A DNA stretch of 64,000 nucleotides from contig NC_050472.1 of NCBI RefSeq assembly GCF_013373865.1, forward strand, positions 19,280,636-19,344,635, read 5' to 3'. The stretch comes from Monomorium pharaonis. Taxonomy: Eukaryota; Arthropoda; Insecta; Hymenoptera; Formicidae. The notes under the pieces are model-generated. The model saw only the letters and a program-made list of their open reading frames with translations, searched no databases and was not told the DNA's origin. Positions 12,024 through 23,146 of this stretch are shown in pieces. Numbering within the stretch: the stretch's first letter is position 1; every line of letters begins with the position of its first letter. The translations under genes were made by a program, and so were the position numbers.

Positions 12024-12536
12024 CATAGAGCTTGTATTAATGGAGGGGCCATTGCTATATGCCGGAGTCTGCGCGGAGAGAATCGACAGAGACATGAATA
12101 TATTCTCATATATTTTGTTTCTTTTCATGTTGGACATCCCCACCACTCCGTTTTCTAGAAGGAAAGAAGCGCCACACATACGAGTAGTACTGAGCAGTAC
12201 GACAGGTACAAGCTTACTTACTTGGTGTCTACTTGGGCCTCGAGCTGTTACAATTAATACAACAAATTTTTACATACGAAAGTAATACTGTGCATTCATT
12301 GATTGGCATGCATCTTTTAGATTCTAAATTATGTACCACTTAATGAATACACAGTGTTATCTTTATAAGCAATTTTTTTTCGTACAAATTCGAGAATCGG
12401 GCCTCAGATTGTATAGTTACGAACCTGTTCCCACACGAAACAAGACAGAATATATCCATCTCTCTGTCGATTTTCCCCGTGCGCGTCACGATGCACCAAT
12501 TGGCCTTAAGGTCCCTCCATTAATACAAGCTCTATG
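12024..12536. mobile_element. Inverted-repeat element D
   Basis: A 27-base terminal repeat beginning CATAGAGCTTGTATTAATGG at 12024-12050 returns in inverse at 12510-12536 with one mismatch. The core has no recognisable protein. I could not resolve a target-site duplication, and its right end abuts MITE C. Confidence 0.6.
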
Positions 12537-12679
12537 GGCCGCACAGACTTTTGCATAACGCATAACGTATGTACATAAGCAAATTGATTGGTCCATAAGC
12601 AAAATGCATAAGAAATTTAACCAATCGAATTTCTTATGCATTTATGTTATGCGTTATGCAAAAGTCTGTGCAGGGGGCC
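12536..12679. mobile_element. Palindromic MITE C
   Basis: Left end GGGCCGCACAGACTTTTGCA; right end CAAAAGTCTGTGC followed by GGGGGCC. The inner arms TGCATAAGAAATT and its inverse converge on a short core containing CCAATC. The flanks TAT and TAA do not match exactly, so the exact borders are uncertain by a base or two. Confidence 0.7.
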
Positions 12680-12704
12680 TAAATCCGACTCGCAAGATAT
12701 CTAT

Positions 12705-13262
12705 GGCCGGTATTCATAGTCGGATCTTATATTTAAGATCATCTTAAATACTGTCTTAAGATGCCATCAGCCAATCACAAGAGCCGTATTAGCATCTTAA
12801 GACATTACTTGAGACGCTCTTTAAATAAGATTCGACTATGGCTTAGTTTACATCGTCAAAACCTTAGTACGCGTATTAAGTTTGGTGCGCACCAAAGCCT
12901 TAGTACGGGCGCGTTTACATCGAATGTACTAAGCATGTACTGTGAAAAATATAATACAAATTTAATTCATGTTGATGTCTCCTACTAAGACATTTTCACA
13001 CTGGTTTTTAGATTTTAGCACTGAGGTTATGCTCAATTGCTAAATTCTCTTTAAAATGCGTTTTATGCGTTTACATCGACATTTGTATTACTTGGTACGC
13101 GTATCAGTTTAGTACGATACTCCTACTTGATACGCTCGTACCAAATTGATCCGGCAGCGTTTACATCGTGCGTACTAAATATTTAGTACGAATTTGATAC
13201 GAATATGGTACCTGATACGCGTATCAAATGCACGATGTAAACTAAGCCTATGAATACCAACC
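12705..13262. mobile_element. MITE F with TAT duplication, interrupted by element G
   Basis: Left terminus GGCCGGTATTCATAGTCGG; right terminus ATGAATACCAACC after the insertion. TAT lies at 12702-12704 and 13263-13265. Removing G and one TAT restores a 146-bp palindrome. Confidence 0.8.
12840..13248. mobile_element. Element G with TAT duplication, nested in F
   Basis: Ends GGCTTAGTTTACATCG and CGATGTAAACTAAGCC are exact inverses. TAT occurs at 12837-12839 and 13249-13251. The 409-bp body repeats GTTTACATCG and TACGCGTATCA-like motifs in both orientations and encodes nothing recognised. Confidence 0.85.
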
Positions 13263-13265
13263 TAT

Positions 13266-13574
13266 GACTACGTTTACATGTCGGGTTTAACAACATTGGA
13301 GTTAAAACTGGCCAACTACAGCCATTCTTCGGAAGAATGAAATGGTTATGATTGGCCAGCTCTAGAAGTATCGATGTTATTAAACCTGTTTAAGGACCGA
13401 TTTCACCAACTCCGGTTACCTTAACCGGCCGGTTATTCCATTAGAATTGACCAATCGTATTTGTCGTTAAGCGAAATTAACAAATGCGATTGGTCAATTC
13501 CAATGGAATAACCGACTGGTTAGGGTAACCGGAGTTAGTGAAATCGGCCCCAAGGGTGTCGTGTAAACGTAGTC
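13266..13574. mobile_element. MITE H with TAT duplication, interrupted by element I
   Basis: Ends GACTACGTTTACA and TGTAAACGTAGTC are inverses. TAT at 13263-13265 is shared with the right duplication of F, and TAT follows at 13575-13577. A second palindrome (I) splits its right arm. Confidence 0.75.
13395..13551. mobile_element. Palindromic MITE I, nested in H
   Basis: The left arm starts GACCGATTTCACCAACTCCGG-like and the right arm ends GTTAGTGAAATCGGCCCC. The inner arms CCATTAGAATTGACCAATCG and inverse bracket a small core. The exact target duplication (AAG is possible) is not settled. Confidence 0.7.
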
Positions 13575-13670
13575 TATCTTTTCGCTGATATGCGCTACTC
13601 CTTCTGCTGCCATATTTATGTGACAGAACTCTGAAATGTGCAAATGTCTATGCACTGGACTGGACTGTTT

Positions 13671-13815
13671 GGGCTGCTATTCCGTAACTATTTACCGACA
13701 ACTATCGATGTCGTTAAGTGTCGTTGCGCATATTTTTTCATATATCAAAATACGTGCGCGAAGACACTTAACGACATCGATAGTTGTCGGTAAGTGGTTA
13801 CGGAATAGCACCCCC
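13671..13815. mobile_element. Palindromic MITE J next to the membrane-protein promoter
   Basis: Left arm GGGCTGCTATTCCGTAAC... and right arm ...GTTACGGAATAGCACCCCC fold over about 60 bases each, including ACTATCGATGTCGTTAAGTG and its inverse. It ends about 195 bases before the start codon at 14010, where the GC-rich leader begins. No clear target duplication. Confidence 0.75.
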
Positions 13816-14009
13816 GACTGCCGCAGTGCCGCCTGCCGGCCCTGCCGCCTGCCGCCGCAGCCGCAGTGTGCCAACGAACGTCGTGCGGTGTGGATGTGTC
13901 GTCGCTGCGCGCCGTAACGCAAATGTAACGGGACGCGATTATGCGTCCGCGCGGTATCGCGCCGTGATCTCTCGCCGCCGTAACGGAAGAATTATGTCGA
14001 CTTGGCGAG
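13816..14009 (+). promoter_or_regulatory. CpG-rich leader/promoter of the membrane-protein gene
   Basis: An abrupt change from AT-rich MITE DNA to GC-rich sequence with repeated CTGCCGCC units and many CpGs, directly before the signal-peptide exon. The transcription start is not placed. No TATA box was recognised. Confidence 0.4.
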
Positions 14010-14017
14010 ATGGGTAA
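13994..14017 (+). promoter_or_regulatory. uORF of seven codons overlapping the main start codon
   Basis: ATG at 13994 with A at -3 opens MSTWRDG and stops at TAA 14015-14017. It overlaps the main ATG (14010) in another frame. If it lies in the mRNA leader, ribosomes that use it would have to reinitiate just upstream or scan past it, so it would lower translation of the membrane protein. Confidence 0.45.
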
Positions 14018-14103
14018 TCTGGCGACGCTACTCGTGAGATTCGGTGCTGCGTTCCTGCTCGCCTGTCACGCGGATTACAGCCTGGCCCAGGACAATTCGT
14101 CGG
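14010..14103 (+). other. First coding exon: signal peptide of the membrane protein
   Basis: The ATG at 14010 has G at -3 and G at +4. It encodes MGNLATLLVRFGAAFLL, then ACHADYSLAQDNSS, and the exon ends at a GTAAGA donor in phase 1, matching the acceptor at 42157-42158. The hydrophobic core and the small residues before QDNSS fit a cleaved secretory signal. It lies 28 kb from the remaining exons, so gene finders may miss it. Confidence 0.7.
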
Positions 14104-17100
14104 GTAAGAGACGAGCAGTATGAATATCGCGTTTTCACGTTCTCGCGTGACACGATGCTGCGCGCGTCGCGAACACACGTGTACACAACTGCACGTAGCC
14201 GGACGTGTTTTAGTAGTTAATTATACGGGGACGACCAATTATGTTAACGATAGATACAATCTGAATTTTGCGGGGAAAAAAATTTACAGAACGTAAAATG
14301 AGGTTTCTCTCTTTGAAAAGATGAATTTTAAAGATCGATTAATTGACAGTGTCATTTTCAAGCTCGGATTCTTCTACCTATTGTTCCGCATTAATCACAC
14401 CCAGCGACCGTCGAAATATGAATTAAATTTTAAAAGATACGGTTTACAAAAAAGGAGATGGAGCGCGCAGAATAATTTTGAAGTCAAACAGAATTATATT
14501 CGTAATACAGCAAGAAATTTGCTTATTCTCTTAAATTCTCTTCTTTATTATTTTTATGTATTTTTCTTTGTACTCTGACATATCCATATTGACATGAATT
14601 TATTGGGTAAGGAAAAGAGAAAAGTCGTTCCTCCAATTCTTCAAGTACGAGTTTAGAAGTAAAGCGCGCAACAGAAATTTGCCCTACATTTTCAACTCAC
14701 TTTCTCACGTAGAATAATCTGCGCCACTCGATTACGCCATCAATAACACTGATCGTTCTACATACGTCGTATGCAAGATATTGCAATTTTCGTTCGATCG
14801 TCAGCGATTATGAAAAAAAAGCGACTACGTAGCGACGCGTACAATATTATTTCGTAACAATATGCTGCGCCGTGCACAACGAAGAAGAAAAACAAAGATC
14901 GCTAATTACCGCGCGCGGTTTGAAAATTGGGCGCGATTTTCGAAAATGTTCGTGACTCTTTGCCCGTGCCGAGAAAGACGTTCTCGACATTTCTATCGCG
15001 TGTCCATGTTCTTATCTAAATATACCGGAACATGTGTTTTGCTCGATGCGTATATACCGACAGTTAATGCGAACGTGCGATGAGATCAGTTAATTACATT
15101 CATTAAACATTATTAGCCGACCTTTCTTACGTGCGTTCGGTATGTGCGTCTGGTATGCCAGGCCTTTAAAAATTTTGCACGCCCGATATTACGTTTCCTT
15201 GAAAAATTGCACTTGGTATTCGCTATACGCTGGCGAGGTAAGCCGTTTCGGAGCGAGGCATCTCAGGCGTAGTATCTAAAGGGTTCATTAAAGTTGCACG
15301 CATGGAGATTAAATTACTATGCTTCATCAACAAACTTCGACACTGTAATTTCAGGTTTACGGTATGTATCTCAAGTTTTTAAAAGTGCCCGATATCTCAT
15401 TAACTCGATGAGCCTGTTACACATAGATACATTAGACTAACAATATGCACATAGTAAAAAACATTTGTGTTGAAGTTTTCCCTCTGTAAAAAGCTCTGTA
15501 AAAGCTAATTTCTAGTTGCGCGTTAATTTATAGTCGTTATGTTATTTAGACTTTTGTACGTTAAATTAATATTTACTATTTTTAAGAGATAAAATAACAC
15601 AGTTTATATGTAAAATACATAAATTCTTGATGACGTATTTTGCATGTTAAAGTGAACAGATAAATTGTTACTTTTTTTTATCGTAGCAGTTACCATGTTT
15701 TTAATAATTTAAATGGATATATTTCTTATGCTATTAATCATAATGAGATTACTGTCTTCTGTTATTTAATTAGTTCTCCCCAAAGTTTTTAATACATAGA
15801 TTATGTCAATTTAACATTTTAATTTCAAGAACCATTTCTTTCAAATGTTAAAATAACATTTTATTATATATAATTACATTTAACATTATACATGTGTCAA
15901 TTTAATATACATAAACTTTGGTTTTTGACACTGTCCAAATGTAAAAATAATTTTTTACATATTATTTGTGTTACTTTTTAACAGATATGCTTTATGTTAA
16001 ATTGACACAAAAATTGAAGTGGATAAATTGAAACATGTAAAATGTGTTAAATTTTTTAGAGTGTAGAACTTTAATACAACATAAATTTTTTTATCCGAAA
16101 TGTAGGTAAAAATTTTAATCGTTGAAGTAACGTGAATTAAATTACTTCAGACATAAGATTTTTACAATTTTTTGTCAAGAACGACACGAACAAAATTTAT
16201 CCGAATAGAGCAACTTTGCTTATTTCAATAAATTGCATTAAAAAAAAATTGTCGTTGACATCGAAATTTCTTTCGCACGTTTCCTCGCACGCGACATTTA
16301 GCCTTTGTAAGTAATATTGTATTCAAAGCGACAGCTTCATCCTCTCTTAAGCGTTTAAACTGCTCTACGGCTTAATTGCGCGTGCCTAAATTAAGAGAAC
16401 TCGCGTCCGTAATAACTGTCGGGTTAAGTCTCGCGCAGTGCGCCGCGTTTGTGGATCCTTGCCGTGCCAGGCATATACAAACGCGATAGGAGGAACGCGT
16501 AATCATCCCCGGATCTGTTAATTCCATCCTGAGTTTCACGTGACTTCTTGAATTACGACCGGTTTGCGCGTTTTGACCGTTTTAGATTTCAGCGAACAAC
16601 CCGCTGCAGTTAATCATGATGGAAAAAAAAGAAAATATCGTTTGTGCATTCCTCGACAAAATATCGAGTTATTTTGCTGTATTGTAAATTCTGTTTCTTA
16701 CATAAATATTCAGAACATAGTTTACCATCGCTCCGTCTCTGTTTAGCAAAGAACACGACGGGCCTTTGACCCTAATCCTATCAAATAATTCGGTATTCTA
16801 CACAAGGGGTAATACACCCCAGCCTCTCTTTAAATGGTTACTCGTATATTATTAAACATTTTGCTCAAAAATATTTTTTAACATTCTTCAAACTCCTAAA
16901 AATAATGTCTAAAAATTATTGGGCAATTTAAAACACAGTGAAAAAAATTATGAAGCCAAGCAAAAAAAAACTAAGTCTAAAACTAAAGCCAAAAAACCAA
17001 TGGGATTTATTTTACCCCAGGTGATTAGGGTTAAGGGCGACTTGATCAATCTTCGATTATCTGCCATTGATTCAATCAACAGAGTTGTTTTAATCTAATT

Positions 17101-20100
17101 TGTTTCTTATACATTAAACAACGAAACTTTAATAAATAATACACAAAATCGTACAGATTGCTTGAATCAATTAAAATTTGGAAATTTGAAATATTCATTG
17201 TTTTATTAATGTAGATTACCTTTAATCTCAAATTGAATTACATTTTAATTTTTTTGTAGCTCCAAGAATTAATAAAAAGTAAATTAAGCCGAAATTAATC
17301 TATATTGGTAGACAGAGAAGAAAACATAATTTTTTAAGTTACATCTCTTCTCGAAGGCGAGAGAAGATTAAAGCGGGGCGGGCGTGCCCGCGGACGATTT
17401 TAGCAACGTCCTCGCGTCGATCCTCTCGACAGGAGAAATATCTTTGCGGGGACGTTTCGAAGCGCTCTGGGTCTGTTTATTTCTGCCTTTGTGCAACACG
17501 GTGGCGTTCTCGCGCGTGACGGACCCCGCGTTCCTTCCTGAAGGCGAGCACACGAAGCCGCGCGCGGTGGCCGGTCGCCATCGGCCGGCGCGCGGTGGTC
17601 GGTCGGCATGGCCGTCTCAACCGCTAATTGTTGCACAATGCTCTCTCGCGAGTTCACAGGTGCATTGCACCAGAAATCCTCTCCCGGTTACTCGTTGTGC
17701 GCTCGCCTCTCCCGTACTCGGCGTGCGCCGCTCAATGGCGTAGAGAGTGCCAAAGGGTTGCGAAATCGTTATCCTAGCTAGCCTATATAGAAACGTGACT
17801 GATCCTCCAATGAAATCTCAGCTTGATCCATCCGGTAATCCGTAAGTGCGCGAAGCATTTCTTTGTTATTACTTTCGCGATCGAGATCTTTCGGGAATCA
17901 TGGTAAGCAAACCAACAACGCGGTTATATCGTAAACAGCGCAGTAACGAGAAACTGCAGGTTTCTTATGTTAATTAAAATGTAGTTTTATTCTTATAATT
18001 AAAAGAGTCGAAAATGCAGCTTGATTGTAGCTATACAATTACATAATGTTTTATTTGTTGAAGTTCTCCAACGTATTTTATGTTGTACCTATATTCAAGA
18101 GTCAACATTATTCACTGTTACCTGTTTCGTGTGTGTGTGTGTGTTGAAATTTAATACAAAACATACAGTTAAATATAAACAACTACTAACAATAAGTAAT
18201 CAATCCATTTCTATGATTGAATTGTTTAGCCTCGACGTAAACAGTGTTCGTATTAATGTAAACTAAAATCAAATGTAATACATTTCCTCGAATTAAATTA
18301 TTTGATTCCATTGTTTTAATTAAATTAACGACATACCGAGGGGGGGAGTAGGGACGACATGGGAATGATTTCAAATTGGATACAATTCGACATTATGAAT
18401 TACGAGTTCAACGATGTTTCTCCTGGGAAGATACTCTGGTTTACGCTCGATGCGATTTACCACACCGATTTCCTGACGCAATTCTGCCTTCGATCGCAGG
18501 AACGTCACGAGTTCCCGCCGCTCTTTCCGATATCACGGAACGATAATTGCGTGTAGCTCCACTTTTGAGGGAAGGGAAGGTTCGCGCTTTCTTAAGCCAG
18601 ACGGCACACGATATATACACGATGTTGTTTTCGTGCTGGATTGCTTACTGAATGAAAATCTCTGTCGTGATTGATGTGTTTTCATTCATCTTCAGAAATG
18701 CGTCAATCAAAACAGAGTATTTCCACTTGGCAAGCAATCTGCATGATGAAAACGAGCATCGTACGTGTGCCGCTGGCTTTACTTTTACGCCACTGGTGCT
18801 ACCGAGCGCGATTAGGTCGATGTGTCTGTCTCGTTTGTGGCAGTGAAAGGAGACGAGAACGCGTTTTCGCGTTCTCCCGACCATGCTCTTACGTGTGTCG
18901 GTGTGTGCCGTGAGCTGTCGCGCGACTTGGAAAACTCAGCCGCGATCACGGCCCTGACCGATAGGACACGGCCTGGCCGCACCACCGCAAAAACCGTATC
19001 GAGGCAGAATAGTCGCCGGCGATTTGCGCGACCGGCCCTCCAATGGTTCATTCGAACGTTCAGTCTGAATGCCCGGGTGAACGGATTCAACCCTTTCCGT
19101 GCATTTCGGTAGTCGAAATGAATCCGCGCGCTTTGTATAATCTTCCTATCGGCAGTTCCCATCCTATAATCTTCTTACAGCTTTGCTGTTAAATTAGTGA
19201 CGTTGAGCCGCACTTGATTTTGGTGATTATTAAATATTTTCTCTGTCGTCACTGTTCCTACCCAATGTATCGTCAATTTAACTGAAACAAAGTTAAGTAA
19301 TTCAATTTTAAAAAATGAATGAAATTTAGTTCAACATTCATTAGTATGTTAGTATAAACACTGCTTACTTGGACACTAAGCAATTCATGCACAGGAATGG
19401 GCTGTACATGGAGAGAATTTACTCTTAAAATTTACTCTCAAAATCTAATAATTGTGGGATAATGTGTGACCTCGAGAAATTTTACTGTACTTTTTAGTAA
19501 AATTATTTTACAATTACCAGATTTTGAGGGCAAATTTTAAGAGAAAATTCTCTCCGTGTATAAATGTAAGTAATTTTTGTGTTAAAATACATTTTGTAAT
19601 ATACATGAAAGTTAAAAATAATCAAACTCTCTCTGAAACTCAGGGCATTGATTTGAGTCTTTAATATTTAACAGTGTGTTGGAAATATGTAAAGTTAAAA
19701 GCTCTATCTTATTCTACCATCGTCGAATTAACATGTAAACAATAATACCGTGTATTCGAAACTAACTGCGGGATATCTCGTGGTATACATATATAGATTT
19801 ATTTAGCATATTGATCGTGAACTACGTATTTAAATGCGATTTATAACGCGTCGCTGGGTACGGGGACCTCTCTTTTGTGTTTATCCCTCTAATCCTTGTC
19901 GTGGTACGCCGCGCAAATACACCGACGTATGTATATTTTTCTCGCAGTTTTCACCTTTTTTGTCGAGATAATAATGATTATTTCATTTCGCATGTAAAAT
20001 GTAGAACCGCACATATGTATACAATTTGAATTTAACCACAGATCAGTCTAACAGTTGAAAACGGAAATTCTTCGTTAAAATCATGGCGCGAGCTATAACA

Positions 20101-23100
20101 CCAAGTTATTTTCCACCGGTGAAAGTTTAACGACCATCATCGTCCACCAGGAGAGTAAACGTTACAATCGAGGCTCAATTAAATTCCCAAAAAGATATAA
20201 ACGGCAGATGGAAAAATCTGGAATTGCCGAGTGTCTGACGTCGGACGGCCTTCTATAGCCCTGACGAAAATAATACGTTTATAAGGTACTTAAACGTCGA
20301 GTAGATGTTTCAATTAAGTTTCGAAGCATTTATTCAACCGCTTATGAAATAGAAATTTAAACATGGAACTGTTCGTCAGATGTTTATAGTTATGTTTGAT
20401 AGTTTTATTAATGTCTGTAAAATGTTATTGTCAGCGGAAGATTACAGCGGGAACATTAATGAAACTTTTCATAAACAATGTAAATAAAACTCTTTATAAA
20501 CGGAAATAAGTACAATTTTGCGAAAAAAAATTTCTTAACGAAAATTTTTTTTCAATTTGCAATACAATAAAAATCTATTTTTGATATTTCTGGAATGTAA
20601 CCTTCTCCAAGACGAGAAATTCGTTTTTATACCGACATTAAATGATTAATAGCCAATGATGAAAAAAAAAACGATAAAGAAACGACTTGGGATTACATCT
20701 GCAAACGTTCGCAGCAAGGGGATGGAATGTCCGTCGTTTTGTACATCAATGACTTCGAATAGCAGATCGTTTGCGGCTTTAATCGTGCGACAGTCCACCG
20801 CGGAATACATTCTCCTCCAGGCTTCCGGTTCATTGTTACGATACCGTTTCTACTGACGCGAATGCAATTTCGCAATCCACGACCTCTTCCTTCCTCTTCG
20901 CGGCCGCGCGCGCAATTCGCGGATACGCTTTTCTGCATATTACATCGCTCCATACCGTGCTCATTTCCCCGACGCTAAATTGTTCCCTCCTTCTCTCTGT
21001 GTATTCTCTCTCTCTCTCTCTCTCTCTCCCCCTGTCGTCGTGTCGTGTCGACTGGGGCACCATGTCCGGGATCCGCGTGCGACACGCGTCACTGACGTGA
21101 CGTCGCCGTGCGTCGCCGGCGATGATGAGCGGCAGCATCCTGTGAGCTCAATGCGAATCGACGACGGCGGCCGGCCGCGCCATTATCACGCAGATGAGAA
21201 GATTGGCCCGGAATTTTCGTAATTAACGCCGATCGTCGACGCGCACGGCGTGCAATGTATATATATACGTACACGTCGCCGGTTATTGTTTCGCATACGT
21301 GCAGAGCGAGTTACGTTCCCGCGGCGGGTGCAGCGCGCGATCTGTCTCGGCACTTTCGCGGCGAGCCGACGAAAGGCGTGTGTAAACGCGCGCGGTTCAT
21401 CCTTGGAAAGAAAAGGAAGGATCCTCGCGTATATTTTTCACGGTTTAGAATCTGTTTTATCCTAACTCGCGTCGTCGCTGAGAACCGATCCCTCTTCTCG
21501 GTTCGGACGTTACTTAACTCTGGGAACGGATCACGCAATATATATTGCTCGTGCGACTGTATGAAAGTGTGTTGAATGATGTGGTACACTCTTTATTAAG
21601 GCAGTTAGACTCTTGTCCGCACGCTATTGCGAAAATACGGCCTCTCGCCGTTTAACATCAGGACGAAGTGAAGGTTGTACACGTAATTTCTGAATTCCTG
21701 ATACAGTTACCGCATCGAGATAACAGTAAATGCAACGGCTTATCAGAAGCCATCGTAACGGAATACTTATCAACTAGCACAATGTTTCCGGGAGAGATTT
21801 TTCGCACGTTGAGTCACCAGACGTCGCGTCTGGCTTGATAGTACATGGTTAACGTAACGTTCAAGATTAGACGTGCATTAAGGGTATAAAGCGTTAAAAA
21901 TGATCTTTTACCGTGTATTTAACTTAGAACTTCAGTTGACGTGCGTAAAATTTTATTTGGCGAAATAATTTATGAGCTATGTGATACAAATATTTACACC
22001 TTAATGAATTGTAAACGCTCGAGTACGCATACGTTCAATTACGAGTAGATCAGTTACTTCTAGACGAAGATAATTTGTTAGTAAAGAATTGATATTTAAT
22101 GTGCAATTATGACGTACATCTTAATGAACTTTCTTCATGATGTTCTACTTACGTTGTTTTGATGTTTAAGATTATCGCGGTTTCTCACGTCGTTGTTATT
22201 TAGTTGGTTTTAATTAGCAGACAGTTATTAATTTCTGGGTCACCTACAAATGCCAATCATTAGTGTTTGCTGATCGGGAAATAATAATATGTCGCTACAC
22301 AACATACGTTGCATTTAGCCAACAAGCAATTAAATATATACAATTAATATTTCAGATTCTCAAATGAGATATTTAATTAAGTCGATTCTTTAAACGTCTC
22401 TGTCACCATTTATATAAATTTATTTAAATAATAATGAGAAAATTATTTAATTTTTATTCTATTAATTTATTCTATTAATTATAGAATAACTTTTATTATT
22501 TTTACAAATATATATATGAGATATCCGTACTCAATTTGGCTCACCTTCATTTTCAATCAAATAGTTACACAACGAATTTCACAGATAACGTTAATATATC
22601 CCTCAGGAAGTCGATTTATTTATTTACACCGGTTAACTGATCAATATCTGTTTTCTACGACCTGTAATCACATTTTATTTAAATTGTGCGCTTTTGAATC
22701 TAAAATTTCAGAGGTAAGTTTTTGCTTTGTATAATCATCGTGACACAAATATTATAAATACAATATTATCCTTTCGTAGTAGACTTTTTGACATTCCTCA
22801 TATTAATAAATTGTTGCAATCTTTAATCTCTAAATTGCTCTTGACCGTCGAGTCTCTTCATTTGCGAGATGAAGCGAATTTACTAGTGTACGAGTGTACC
22901 GAGCTCGTCGGCTGGTGTCTGGAAAGGTTAACGGAGCGCTCGCTCGTGAGATCTTCTTATCTCGAACCTTACTCGATCTCCGGGCGAGCCGTAGGTAAGC
23001 GGGAATCCAGACTTTTTTTGACCGGTATATACCGGTCCGAATGACGATTCCGTGGATTAGAGGTGGGGTATACGATAGGCTCTCTTCTCTCATCTTTCTT

Positions 23101-23113
23101 TCACCTCCAGGGG

Positions 23114-23146
<33 letters not shown>

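Noticed and set aside
16040..16060. TTTTTTAGAGTGTA as a transposon end
   Set aside because: No convincing left terminus was found, so only a low-confidence degenerate repeat is listed.
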